Below, in pieces: positions 51,833 through 60,743 of a DNA stretch of 64,000 nucleotides. The position numbers were made by a program, and so were the translations under genes. Source of the DNA: MWBF01 sp040772005 (lineage in GTDB: Bacteria > Chloroflexota > Anaerolineae > CG2-30-64-16); contig JAXGYZ010000002.1 in the NCBI GenBank assembly GCA_040772005.1, positions 620,001-684,000 on the forward strand, written 5' to 3'. Position 1 is the first letter of the stretch. Every line of letters starts with the position of its first letter. The notes under the pieces were generated by a model that had not been told where the DNA came from, searched no databases, and saw nothing but the letters and a program-made list of their open reading frames with translations.

Positions 51833-52708
51833 TCAGGCCAGGTCGGGGATGCCGTCAAAGGCGTTCAGCGGCGCGGCACAGATGCCTACCAGACCTGGCC
51901 CGGTATGCGCGCCGAGCACCGGCGCGATGTCGCCCACGGGCAGCAGGTGGGCATCGAAGCGTTGCGTGACGAGCGCGATGAGCTGCTGCGCGCCGGCAGG
52001 GTTGTGGGCGTGCATGACCTGAACCCGCAGCCGTTCCGTCGTGCCGAAGCGTTCGGCCACGATATCGGCCAGCCGCTGCACCGCGCGCTTGAGCGAGCGT
52101 TCGCGGCCGTGCATGGCGTATTTGCCGTACACCTTCTCCACCCCGATGATCGGCTTCAGGTCAAGAATCTGGCCGAGCAACGCCTGGATATGGCTGATGC
52201 GGCCCCCATGCTCCAGATAGCGCAGGGTCTCCAGCGTGTAGAAGGTCTCGGTGGCCTGCTTGATGCGCTCCAGCGCGGGGAGGATGCGGTCGAGCGGCCA
52301 GCCGGCCTGGATCATGCGGCCCGCGGCCTCCACCTGCCAGCCCTCCGCGGCCGAGAGCGTCAGCGTGTCCACAAAGGTCACGTTGGCCTCCGGCACTTCC
52401 TGCGCGCCCAGCCGCGCGGCGTTGATGGTGCCGCTCAGGCCGGATGAGATGTGGATGGACAGCACATCCCGGTCGCCTGTGGCTGCCAGCCGCCGGTAGG
52501 CTGCTGTAAAGTCGCCGGGCGCAGGCTGCGATGTGCTGGGGAAGGAGCGCGTGGCCGCGAGCAGCTTGTAGAACTCCGCCGGCTGGATGTCGATCCCGCT
52601 GCGGTAGGTGCGGCCCTCGAGGGTGAAGACCAACGGCACGGCATGGATGGTCAGGCCCTTGCGCTGCACGGCCACCAGGTCGGCGCCGGCATCGGTGAGA
52701 ATGTGCAT
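51833..52708 (-). CDS. DegV-family fatty-acid-binding protein
   Basis: A 291-residue protein. TDAGADLV near the start, TFEGRTYR-like block as TLEGRTYRSGIDI, TSQPAPGDF, the SGLSGTINAAR motif and LRYLEHGGRISHIQALLG, all typical of DegV. Members bind fatty acids for the FakA kinase; no fakA is adjacent. SD AGGGAAGGA precedes the ATG. Confidence 0.93.
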   Translation of the reverse strand: MHILTDAGADLVAVQRKGLTIHAVPLVFTLEGRTYRSGIDIQPAEFYKLLAATRSFPSTSQPAPGDFTAAYRRLAATGDRDVLSIHISSGLSGTINAARLGAQEVPEANVTFVDTLTLSAAEGWQVEAAGRMIQAGWPLDRILPALERIKQATETFYTLETLRYLEHGGRISHIQALLGQILDLKPIIGVEKVYGKYAMHGRERSLKRAVQRLADIVAERFGTTERLRVQVMHAHNPAGAQQLIALVTQRFDAHLLPVGDIAPVLGAHTGPGLVGICAAPLNAFDGIPDLA

Positions 52709-52735
52709 TCCAGATTTCCTTCCCTGCAGGAGAAG

Positions 52736-52823
52736 CCAACCGGCGACTGCAAGTCGCGGCTACCGTTGCGAAGCCTGCCTACGCAGGCTGTTGGGCGACG
52801 GCTGCGGTTTCTAACCGCTCGGC
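52736..52823. repeat. repeat related to the core of MITE family 2
   Basis: Contains GCGGCTACCGTTGCGAAG and CTGCCTACGCAGGCTG, the core of family 2, between GACTGCAAGTCGCGG and CGACGGCTGCGG. The CAGGGCG ends and a target duplication are absent. It lies between mutS2 and degV. Confidence 0.6.
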
Positions 52824-52841
52824 ACTAACTCCTCAAGCGCG

Positions 52842-55331
52842 CTAACGCTGCACCAGCCTGGCGACCGTCACCCCTTCGCCGCCCTCGTTGTTCTCGCCCG
52901 CGCGGAACTCGCTGACGAGCGGGTGGCTGCGCAGTTCCTCACGGACGGCCTGGCGCAGCGCGCCCGTGCCCTTGCCGTGGATGATGCGCACGAAGGGCAG
53001 GCCCGCCAGATAGGCCGTATCGAGGTAGCGGTCGAGCTCGCCGAGCATGTCATCGACGGTCAGGCCCCGCAGGTCCAGCTCCATGCCGGGGCTGGGCGGC
53101 CGCGGCTGCACGCCGCCGCGCTCTACCTGGACGGCCGGCTGTGCGCCCCGCTCGCGCAGCTCGACCCGGCTCGCGTTGAGCCGGACCCGGAACGACCCGA
53201 TTTTGACTTCCACATCGTGCCCGCTGACTGCGGCAATCTCGCCGCTGGCCTGGAGCGACGGCACCCAGACCCGATCCCCGGCCTGCAGCGGGCCATCGAC
53301 GACGAGCGGTTCCGGCGCGTGCAGTGCGGGCAGGGGCCGCGCCTGGCTCGCGCGCCGCTCCAGTGCGTCCTGCGCCTCAGCCAGCCAGCGTTCGTGCAGC
53401 GACTTGCCGGTCGCGGGTGCGGCGTCGCGCGGCAGCCCGGCGAGCCCGCCACGCAGACGGTCCACTTCCTCTTGCAGGGCGGCCAGCTCCGCCTCGGCCA
53501 GCGCACGGGTTTCGTCCAGCACCGCGCGGCGGGCCTCCTCGATCTTCGCCAGCCGGTAGTTCAGGTCCGCGTTGAGCGCCTCGGTGCGGCGCTGCGCGGC
53601 CTTCGCTTCGGATTCGGCGGTCAGCGCAGCCTCGCGCGCCCGCTTGATCTCGGCCAGCATCATCTCGGCTTCGAGCGATTGCGGCGAGACAAGCGCCTCG
53701 GCCTGCGCGACAATCTCCCGCGGCAGCCCCAGCCGCCGCGCAATCGCAAACGCGTTGGAGCGGCCCGGCAGGCCGATGCTCAACTTGTACGTGGGGCTGA
53801 GGGTCTCGATGTCGAATTCCACGCTGGCATTGGCGATGAACGGCGTCGTATGTGCGAAAACCTTGAGCTCGGAATAGTGCGTTGTTGCCAGGGCGGTGAT
53901 GCTGCGGGTGAGCAGGGTCTTGAGCAACGATTGCGCCAGGGCCGCGCCCTCCTCCGGGTCCGTGCCTGCGCCCAGCTCATCCAGCAGGACGAGGGAGCGC
54001 GCATCCGCCTGGCCCAGGATTTCGACGATGTGGGTCATGTGCGACGAGAAGGTGGACAGGCTCTGCTCGATGCTCTGCTCGTCCCCGATGTCGGCAAAGA
54101 CCTGCTCGAACACCGAAACCTGCGAGCCTTCGGCCGCGGGAATCGCCAGCCCGGCCTGCGCCATCAGCGTGAGCAGGCCCGTCGTCTTGAGCGTGACCGT
54201 CTTGCCGCCGGTGTTCGGCCCGGTGATGACGATAATGAAATACTCGTCCTCGAGGTAGATATCCACCGGCACGACGGTCAGCGGGTCGAGCAGGGGGTGG
54301 CGCGCCTTGATGAAGGCCAGCGTGCTGCCCGGATGAATGACGGGCGGTTCGGTCGGGCCGTCCTCTGCCGGAGCGGCCTGCGCAGCCTCCGCAGCCGCAG
54401 CCTTGCGGCCGGCCGGCCGCCGCGCGGGCTGCGGCGGGGCCTTGAACGGAATCAGCTCCGGCTCGGTGCCGCGGATGACGTTGGCATAGCGCGCCTTGGC
54501 GAAGATCAGGTCCAGATCGCCCAGCGCCTCGACGGTGCGCACGATGGCGCCGGCGTCGGCCGCGACCAGTCCGGTCAGGGCTGCGAGGATGCGGTGGACC
54601 TCCTCCTCCTCGGCGAGTTGCGCCTCGCGCCAGCGGTTGTTCAGGTCGACCACGGCCAGCGGCTCGATGAAGAGCGTGGCGCCGCTGCCGGATTGGTCGT
54701 GGACCAGGCCGGGGATGCGCCCCTTGAACTCGGCCCGCAGGGGGATGACATAACGTCCCTGGCGCTGCGTGACGATCGCTTCCTGGAGAAACTGCGCGTT
54801 GGTCGAGGTGGTGACGATGCGCTGGAGCCGCTCCATGAGCCGCGCATGCGCCTCGCGCATCTCGCGACGGATGCGCAGCAGCGCGTCGCTGGCCGAGTCC
54901 ATGACTTCCCCGCGCTCGTCGATGCAGCGCACGATTTCGTCGATCAGGTCACCGGGCACCGAGATGCGCCCTGCGATGTCGGCAATCTGCGGAAACTGCT
55001 CGTTGAGCCGCGCCAGGAGTCGCTGGATCGTCCGCGCGCGGGTCAGCGTGCTGCGGATGTTGAGCAGGTCCGGCGGCAGCAGCGTGCTGCCCCGCGTGGC
55101 CTGCTCTGCCAGCGGCCGGAGGTCATGGACGCCGCCCAAGTGGACATCGCTTTTCTCGTCCAGCAGGCGGCGCGCCTCGCGCGTCTCGGCCTGCCAGGTC
55201 TGCGCCTCGCGGATGTCATCGGTCGGCTGGAGCGCGAGCGCGCGCTCACGGCCGAGCGAAAACGAGGTCTGGTCTGCCAGCCGGGCCCGGATTTTGTCGA
55301 ATTCGAGGATGCGTAGCGTCCTTTGGTCCAT
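52842..55331 (-). CDS. mutS2: endonuclease MutS2
   Basis: An 829-residue protein. Core/clamp region, then ABC ATPase with Walker A GPNTGGKTVTLKTTGL, DEQSIEQSLSTFSSHM and Walker B LVLLDELGAGTDPEEG, coiled coil ~520-640, KOW-like region and C-terminal Smr nuclease domain (MELDLRGLTVDDMLGEL, IIHGKGTGALRQAV). It acts in control of recombination or rescue of collided ribosomes. An insert rich in Ala/Pro (~315-340) precedes the ATPase. ATG 55331 lies right after a TATACT-like -10 with no SD, so the message may be leaderless. Confidence 0.95.
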   Translation of the reverse strand: MDQRTLRILEFDKIRARLADQTSFSLGRERALALQPTDDIREAQTWQAETREARRLLDEKSDVHLGGVHDLRPLAEQATRGSTLLPPDLLNIRSTLTRARTIQRLLARLNEQFPQIADIAGRISVPGDLIDEIVRCIDERGEVMDSASDALLRIRREMREAHARLMERLQRIVTTSTNAQFLQEAIVTQRQGRYVIPLRAEFKGRIPGLVHDQSGSGATLFIEPLAVVDLNNRWREAQLAEEEEVHRILAALTGLVAADAGAIVRTVEALGDLDLIFAKARYANVIRGTEPELIPFKAPPQPARRPAGRKAAAAEAAQAAPAEDGPTEPPVIHPGSTLAFIKARHPLLDPLTVVPVDIYLEDEYFIIVITGPNTGGKTVTLKTTGLLTLMAQAGLAIPAAEGSQVSVFEQVFADIGDEQSIEQSLSTFSSHMTHIVEILGQADARSLVLLDELGAGTDPEEGAALAQSLLKTLLTRSITALATTHYSELKVFAHTTPFIANASVEFDIETLSPTYKLSIGLPGRSNAFAIARRLGLPREIVAQAEALVSPQSLEAEMMLAEIKRAREAALTAESEAKAAQRRTEALNADLNYRLAKIEEARRAVLDETRALAEAELAALQEEVDRLRGGLAGLPRDAAPATGKSLHERWLAEAQDALERRASQARPLPALHAPEPLVVDGPLQAGDRVWVPSLQASGEIAAVSGHDVEVKIGSFRVRLNASRVELRERGAQPAVQVERGGVQPRPPSPGMELDLRGLTVDDMLGELDRYLDTAYLAGLPFVRIIHGKGTGALRQAVREELRSHPLVSEFRAGENNEGGEGVTVARLVQR

Positions 55332-55387
55332 AGAAGTATAGTATAGCACAGCGGGCCACGCGCGAAAAAGGAATGCAGGAATGTAAG

Positions 55388-55559
55388 CAGGGCGAAGTCA
55401 TGTTGCAATCGGGCCTTCCACCTGGCAGTTGAAACTGCGGCTACCCCTACGAAACCGGCCTACGCCGGTTAGTTCCAGTCTGCGTAGGCAGACTTCGCAA
55501 GGGTAGCCGCAACTTCAGTTGCCAGGCGGGTTCACCTGGCGCACTATGAAACCGCCCTG
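55388..55559. mobile_element. MITE-like element, family 2, second copy with target duplication
   Basis: 172 bp. Ends CAGGGCG and CGCCCTG, flanked by the 9-bp direct repeat GAATGTAAG (55379-55387 and 55560-55568). Inner inverted repeats GCGGCTACC / GGTAGCCGC and TCTGCG-AGGCAGACTTCGC. Same family as 20113-20285. It lies in the 459-bp gap between the divergent mutS2 and nucleotidyltransferase genes. Confidence 0.87.
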
Positions 55560-55617
55560 GAATGTAAGTGTTCAGCGTTACTTCGTAACATGAGTTCCCC
55601 TGCCCATCAGTAGGCCC

Positions 55618-55668
55618 ACAAACCCGGTTTCTGTGCGAAGCTGCGCTTCGCCGGGAAACCGGGTTTGT
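55618..55668. repeat. palindromic repeat, copy 2 (similar to 25480-25530)
   Basis: ACAAACCCGGTTTC and GAAACCGGGTTTGT are exact 14-bp inverted repeats around GTGCGAAGCTGCGCTTCGCC. The stem bases differ from the copy at 25480 in a paired manner, which suggests that the hairpin shape is kept. Confidence 0.75.
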
Positions 55669-55706
55669 AACGGTGAACAGTTACGCAAGGAATACTCGGC
55701 GCGTCA

Positions 55707-55736
55707 TTGTAACGTTTGTGACTGTTGCGGTATAAT
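55707..55736 (+). promoter_or_regulatory. promoter of the nucleotidyltransferase-phosphohexomutase operon
   Basis: TTGTAA (55707-55712), 18-bp spacer, TATAAT (55731-55736). The -10 is a perfect consensus; transcription would start ~47 bases before ATG 55791. Confidence 0.7.
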
Positions 55737-55790
55737 GCCGCGGTCAACCGGTCTGTCGATGTCATCTGACTTGCTACTGAGGGTGTGTCT

Positions 55791-58337
55791 ATGAAAGCCG
55801 TTGTGATGGCGGGCGGTGAAGGTTCGCGTTTGAGGCCTCTCACGTTGGTGCGGCCCAAGCCCATGTTGCCGGTCGTTAATCGTCCCGTGCTCAGTCACAT
55901 CCTGGAGCTCCTCAAGCGGCATGGCTTCACCGATATTGTGATGACGTTGCAGTACATGGCCGGACAGATTCAGGATTACTACGGCGACGGCAAGTCGCTG
56001 GGCCTGAACATCGAGTATGTCATCGAAGAAGCACCGCTCGGAACTGCCGGCAGCGTCAAGCACGGAGAGTTTCTCTTCAAGGACGAGCCCATCCTTGTCA
56101 TCAGCGGCGACGCGTTGACCGACTTGGACCTGACCGCGATGGTGGACTTCCACCGGGCGCGGCGCTCCCACTTCACGATGGCGCTGACGCACGTGCCGGA
56201 CCCCCTGGAGTACGGCGTCATCAACGTCCGCTCGGACGGCCATGTCGCCCAGTTTGCCGAGAAGCCGAGCTGGGGCGGCGTCACATCCGACACGGTCAAC
56301 ACCGGCATCTACATCGTAGAACCCCAGGTCATGGCGCGCATGCCGGAAAACACGCGGCTGGACTGGAGCCAGGATATTTTTCCCGGCATGTTGACGCGCA
56401 GCGAGCCCTTCTACGGGTGGGTCGGTGAAGGTTACTGGTGTGATATCGGCACGCTGCGCGAATATCATCGCGCGAACAGCGACCTGCTCACCGGGCAGTT
56501 GGAACTGGGGCAGCTCGGTGAACGCATCGGGCCGGGCATCTGGTCAGGCGGCGCGGTCGAGGTTGCGCCGAACGCACAGCTTTTTGGCCCCATTTACCTG
56601 GGCCAGGAAGTCAAGATCAAGCCCGGCGTCGTGATTCACGGGCCGAGCGTCATCCGCGACTACACGATCCTCGATAATCAGGCGCGCGTGCAGCACAGCA
56701 TCGTTTGGCGCAACTGCTATATTGGCGAGGGCGCGATGCTGCACGGCGCGGTCGTCGGGCGCCAGTGCAGCATCAAGGAACGGGCCGTAGTATTTGAGGG
56801 GGCCGTCATCGGTGATGGCACAGTCATCGGTGAGGATGCCCTGGTCCAGCCGGGTGTTAAAATCTGGCCGGGCAAGAACATCGACAACGGGGCGATGGTA
56901 TCGCACAGCCTCATCTGGGGCGCGCAGGGCCGGCGGGTTCTCTTCAGCCGTTACGGCGTCACCGGCGTCGTCAACGTGGACCTGACGCCGGAATTTGTGG
57001 CGCGGCTCGGTGCAGCATTCGGCTCGGTCCTGCCGAAGGGCAGCCGGGTGACCATCAACCGCGACCCGCACCGCAGCTCGCGCATGATCAAACGGGCGCT
57101 GGTCTCCGGCCTGCCCTCCGCAGGCAACAATGTTATCGACCTGCGCACTCTGCCCATTCCGGTCGCACGTTACTACACGCGCGCGGTTGGCGCGGCGGGC
57201 GGTGTGCATGTGCGCCTGTCCCCCTATGACCCGCGCGTCGTGGATATCCGGTTCATGGGCGGCAATGGCCTGAACCTGACGCGCGAACAGGAGCGGGTGG
57301 TCGAGCGCGTCTTCTTCCGCGAGGATTACCGCCGCGCCTATCTGGAGGACATCGGCAACATCGAGTATACGCAGGATGCGGGTGAGGTGTATGCGCGCGG
57401 CTACCTGGAATCGCTGGACGCCGATGCCATCCGCGCGGCGCGTTTCAAGGTCGTCGTGGACTATGCCTACTCGCCGGCGGTGGATGTCCTGCCTGACCTG
57501 CTGGACAAGCTACAGGTGGAAGTGCTGCCGCTGAACGCACGCATCGACGCCGGGCGCGTGTCTCTGTCGCAGGAGGAATTTCGCGCCGGACGCACGCAAC
57601 TTGCGCGCATCAGCCGCGTCCTCGATAATCTCAGCCTGGGCGCCCGCCTGGACGTGGGCGGCGAGCGGCTCTTCGTGGTGGATGACACGGGCACGAGCGT
57701 GCCGGACGAGATCATGTGCGCCGCGATGGCCGCGTTGGTGTTTCGCACATATCCCGGCAGCACCATCGTCGTGACAGTCGACCAGCCCCTGATCTTCGAG
57801 CGGCTGGCGGAGCAATACGGCGGCCACGTCCGGCGTTGTGCGGTGGACCTGCAGGCGCTCATGCAGGGTGCGGCAGAAGGCAGCGTTCTGATGGCCGGCG
57901 ATGGGGGCGGATGCTTCGTCTTTCCCCGTCTGCACCCTGCCATCGACGGCCTGTTCGCACTCGGCAAGCTGCTCGAACTGCTGGCCCGGCAGGAAACCCG
58001 GCTCTCACAGGTCATTGCGGACCTGCCGCCGTTCTACATGGCGCGAGGCGACGTCGAGGGTGATTGGGAGACCAAGGGCACGGTCATGCGTTGCCTGATC
58101 GAACAGCTCTCGCGACTGCGCCATGAAACACTCGACGGCATCAAGATTTACCTCAACGACCACGAGTGGGTGCTCATTCGTCCGGACGGCGACACATCCA
58201 AGTTTCACCTGGTCGCGGAGGCCAGGAGCGCGGCGGCCGCGCAGGAACTCATCGCCGACTATGGCGGCATCGTACACCGCTTCGTTAAGGGCCGGTGCAT
58301 CAAAGATTCGGAAAGTCAGGACAAAGAGAGTATATGA
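55791..58337 (+). CDS. mannose-1-phosphate guanylyltransferase-like / degenerate phosphomannomutase fusion
   Basis: An 848-residue protein. Residues ~1-235 are a nucleotidyltransferase (MKAVVMAGGEGSRLRPLTLVRPKPMLPVVNRPVL, ISGDALTDLD, GEGYWCDIGT). Residues ~250-370 are left-handed beta-helix repeats. Residues ~380-840 have the phosphohexomutase fold (SRVTINRDPHRSSRMIKRALVSGL). The mutase active-site serine loop TASHNP is missing (RLSPYDPR stands near there) and the metal loop DGDxDR is replaced by GDGGGC, so this part is unlikely to be catalytic. ATG 55791 has GAGGGTG upstream. It overlaps the next gene, an intact mutase, by four bases (ATGA). Confidence 0.88.
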   Translation: MKAVVMAGGEGSRLRPLTLVRPKPMLPVVNRPVLSHILELLKRHGFTDIVMTLQYMAGQIQDYYGDGKSLGLNIEYVIEEAPLGTAGSVKHGEFLFKDEPILVISGDALTDLDLTAMVDFHRARRSHFTMALTHVPDPLEYGVINVRSDGHVAQFAEKPSWGGVTSDTVNTGIYIVEPQVMARMPENTRLDWSQDIFPGMLTRSEPFYGWVGEGYWCDIGTLREYHRANSDLLTGQLELGQLGERIGPGIWSGGAVEVAPNAQLFGPIYLGQEVKIKPGVVIHGPSVIRDYTILDNQARVQHSIVWRNCYIGEGAMLHGAVVGRQCSIKERAVVFEGAVIGDGTVIGEDALVQPGVKIWPGKNIDNGAMVSHSLIWGAQGRRVLFSRYGVTGVVNVDLTPEFVARLGAAFGSVLPKGSRVTINRDPHRSSRMIKRALVSGLPSAGNNVIDLRTLPIPVARYYTRAVGAAGGVHVRLSPYDPRVVDIRFMGGNGLNLTREQERVVERVFFREDYRRAYLEDIGNIEYTQDAGEVYARGYLESLDADAIRAARFKVVVDYAYSPAVDVLPDLLDKLQVEVLPLNARIDAGRVSLSQEEFRAGRTQLARISRVLDNLSLGARLDVGGERLFVVDDTGTSVPDEIMCAAMAALVFRTYPGSTIVVTVDQPLIFERLAEQYGGHVRRCAVDLQALMQGAAEGSVLMAGDGGGCFVFPRLHPAIDGLFALGKLLELLARQETRLSQVIADLPPFYMARGDVEGDWETKGTVMRCLIEQLSRLRHETLDGIKIYLNDHEWVLIRPDGDTSKFHLVAEARSAAAAQELIADYGGIVHRFVKGRCIKDSESQDKESI

Positions 58338-59800
58338 CGATCAAGTTCGGCACGGACGGCTGGCGCGCCGTTATCAGCGATGAATTCACCTTTGCGAATG
58401 TGCGCCATGTGGCGCAGGCCATCGCCGAGGTGTTGCTCGAAAACGCCGCCCGCGAGGCGGCCGCGCACCCGACAGGGGCAGAACGCGCCCCGCTGGCAGT
58501 CGTGGGCTTCGACACCCGTTTCCTCTCCGACCGGTATGCCATTGCCGTCAGCGAGGTGCTCGCGGGCAACGGGCTGCGGGTCGCGCTGGCCCGCGCGGAT
58601 GCGCCGACACCGGCGGTCTCGTACGCGATTCCCCAGATGCAGGCCGTGGGCGGCGTGATGATTACCGCCAGCCACAACCCGCCGCGTTACAACGGCATCA
58701 AGCTGAAATCGCGCTACGGCGGCAGCGCCACCACCGCGGACACGGATCGCGTGGAGGCCCGGCTGTCTGCGAACCTGGCCGCGGGCCGCGAGCCGGTCAT
58801 CCTGCCGCTGGAAGACGCGCAGGCACAGGACCTGGTGCACCGCTTCGATCCCTTCCCGGCCTATGCCGACCATCTGCGCACGCTGATCGACTTCGACGTG
58901 ATTGGCCGGGCGGGGCTGTCGGTCGTGGTGGATGCGATGTATGGCACGGGCCGCGGCTATCTCCGCAATCTGCTCGAAGCCGCGGGCGCACAGGTGATGG
59001 AAATCCGCGGGGAGATGAACCCCGGCTTCAACGGCATCCATCCCGAGCCGATTGCGAAGCATCTCAAGCCGCTGATGGAGTTGACGCCCGCGGAGGGTCA
59101 TCACCTGGGGCTGGCAACGGACGGCGATGCAGACCGCATCGGCGCAGTCGGGCCGACGGGCCGGTTCATCGACCCGCACTGCATCATGACGCTGGCGCTG
59201 CGCTACCTGGTCGAGAAGCGCGGCCTGACCGGTGCGGTGGTGAAGACCGTGTCAACCACGCAGATGCTCAACCGGTTGGCGGCGCGCTATGGCCTGCCGC
59301 TGCACGAGACGCCGGTGGGCTTCAATTATATCGGTGACTTGATGCTCACCGAGGATGTGCTGATCGGCGGCGAGGAATCCGGCGGCATCAGCATCAAGGG
59401 CCACATCCCGGAGGGCGACGGCGTGCTGATGGGCCTGCTGATGGCGGAGATGGTCGCTCATTATGGTAAGTCGCCGGAGCAGATGCTGGCCGACGTGATG
59501 GCCGAAGTCGGGACGTTCGAGTATGCGCGCCACGATTTCCATGTGAAGCCCTTCAACAAGAAGGCGCTCGTGGCGGAGCTCGTGGCGGGTGCGCCGGCAG
59601 AGCTTGCCGGATTGCCCCTGGCTTCCATTAATACGCGCGATGGCGTCAAGTACCTGCTGCGCGACGATAGCTGGCTGCTCATCCGCCCCTCCGGCACCGA
59701 GCCGGTGCTGCGGGTGTATGCGGAGGCGCACACCCTGGAGACGGTCAACGCGCTGCTGGAAGAGGGCAGCCACCTGGCTAACGGCGCAAAGGTATCGTAG
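58334..59800 (+). CDS. phosphoglucomutase/phosphomannomutase
   Basis: A 488-residue alpha-D-phosphohexomutase. IKFGTDGWRAVISDEFT at the start, phosphoserine loop MITASHNPPRYNGIKLK (~110), metal loop LATDGDADRIGAVG (~260), sugar-binding GGEESGGIS (~355) and phosphate-binding RPSGTEPVLRVYAEA near the end, so all catalytic motifs are present. It is translationally coupled to the fusion gene upstream; together they can make a sugar-1-phosphate and then a nucleotide sugar. The exact sugar is not determined. A terminator follows. Confidence 0.95.
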   Translation: MTIKFGTDGWRAVISDEFTFANVRHVAQAIAEVLLENAAREAAAHPTGAERAPLAVVGFDTRFLSDRYAIAVSEVLAGNGLRVALARADAPTPAVSYAIPQMQAVGGVMITASHNPPRYNGIKLKSRYGGSATTADTDRVEARLSANLAAGREPVILPLEDAQAQDLVHRFDPFPAYADHLRTLIDFDVIGRAGLSVVVDAMYGTGRGYLRNLLEAAGAQVMEIRGEMNPGFNGIHPEPIAKHLKPLMELTPAEGHHLGLATDGDADRIGAVGPTGRFIDPHCIMTLALRYLVEKRGLTGAVVKTVSTTQMLNRLAARYGLPLHETPVGFNYIGDLMLTEDVLIGGEESGGISIKGHIPEGDGVLMGLLMAEMVAHYGKSPEQMLADVMAEVGTFEYARHDFHVKPFNKKALVAELVAGAPAELAGLPLASINTRDGVKYLLRDDSWLLIRPSGTEPVLRVYAEAHTLETVNALLEEGSHLANGAKVS

Positions 59801-59822
59801 GGGCACAGGTCGCTGGCATGTA

Positions 59823-59855
59823 AGTCCGCATTTGAGAATGCGGACTCCGCTTTTT
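59823..59855 (+). terminator. rho-independent terminator
   Basis: AGTCCGCATT (59823-59832) and AATGCGGACT (59837-59846) form a perfect 10-bp stem with a 4-base loop, then CCGCTTTTT. It ends the nucleotidyltransferase-mutase operon. Confidence 0.9.
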
Positions 59856-59875
59856 AAAGGGGCGTAGAGTCGCGG

Positions 59876-60559
59876 TTACCCGCCAAACCGTTGGGCCGCT
59901 GCGAGCGCGGCGGCTTCGACTGCCTGGCGGTGCAGTTCACGCGCTTCCGGCTCCGTCAGGCTCACCCGGCGGAGCGCCTCCTCCCAGACGGCGCCCCGCC
60001 AGCGCGTGATTTCTCGCCGCACCATCCACTCATCCACCGGTCCCAGCAGTGTGTCGATCAACGCCAGGGCCGGCTCGCGGCGTTCGATGATTTCGTCCTG
60101 CACCACATCGATCGTGCGGCCGATGATCTCGTTCACGTGGTTGTAGTCGGCCTGCCGCTGCGCGCGCACCTCCGGTGACAGGCTCGCCCATTCCTCTTCG
60201 AGCACGTCTGCCGTCGCCAGCACCAGGTCATAGTTGATGTGCGCGTTGACCCCCAGGAGAAGCTGCACCAGGACGGAAACGCCGGGGCGGTCAGCCGCCT
60301 CGCACGCGCAGACCCACACCGGCGAGACCGGCGCCCCTGCATCATAGGCATCCAGCGCATCGAAGTAGTAGCCGGCAAAGTGCACCAGCAGGCGTTGGAC
60401 CCATACCGGATCGTGGAATTCACCGGCGGCAATGCCCGCGGCCATGTGGGCGGTCATCTGTGCATAACAGCCGAGGAACACGGCGCGGCCATCACCGTCC
60501 GCCTCCCACCGGCAGAGACATTCCTGCATCCGCGTGAGCGTCTGTGTCGAATCAGTCAT
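59876..60559 (-). CDS. DUF5995-like protein
   Basis: A 227-residue, mostly alpha-helical soluble protein. LLLGVNAHINYDLVLA in the centre resembles the conserved NAHIN motif of DUF5995 proteins; WVQRLLVHFAGYYFDAL and RREITRWRGAVWEEAL flank it. The function is unknown; conserved His and Glu residues could bind a metal. ATG 60559 was chosen over the longest ORF start at 60640 because the N-terminus then begins with MTDSTQTLTRM; the SD is weak. Convergent with the mutase gene. Confidence 0.6.
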   Translation of the reverse strand: MTDSTQTLTRMQECLCRWEADGDGRAVFLGCYAQMTAHMAAGIAAGEFHDPVWVQRLLVHFAGYYFDALDAYDAGAPVSPVWVCACEAADRPGVSVLVQLLLGVNAHINYDLVLATADVLEEEWASLSPEVRAQRQADYNHVNEIIGRTIDVVQDEIIERREPALALIDTLLGPVDEWMVRREITRWRGAVWEEALRRVSLTEPEARELHRQAVEAAALAAAQRFGG

Positions 60560-60743
60560 GATCGGGCAACCTGTCCTTGTGTGGCGCATACGGCCTGTTT
60601 CAGTGGCACAAGCATAACACAGCGTCCTCCCCACCGACAACCCCTTTCCGGCATTCTAACAGAACGCTAATGCACACCTTACACTAATCTAATACCCAAA
60701 CCTTAAACTTCACACATGAAAGCCTATACGAGGAGTGGAGAAC

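Noticed and set aside
52923..55316. A 797-codon ORF opposite mutS2
   Set aside because: Antisense shadow; composition is Arg/Gln/Gly-rich and no family is recognisable.
52842..55331. DegV/MutS2/HolA as a defence island
   Set aside because: All are housekeeping families in an ordinary minus-strand run; nothing indicates a defence role.
55785..55790. GTG at 55785 as start of the nucleotidyltransferase fusion
   Set aside because: It overlaps the SD GAGGGTG; ATG 55791 has correct SD spacing and the family N-terminus MKAVVMAGG.
60600..60743. CIRCE or other HrcA operator before dnaK
   Set aside because: No TTAGCACTC-N9-GAGTGCTAA or close variant is present; only ACGCTAATGCAC, which has no paired arm.
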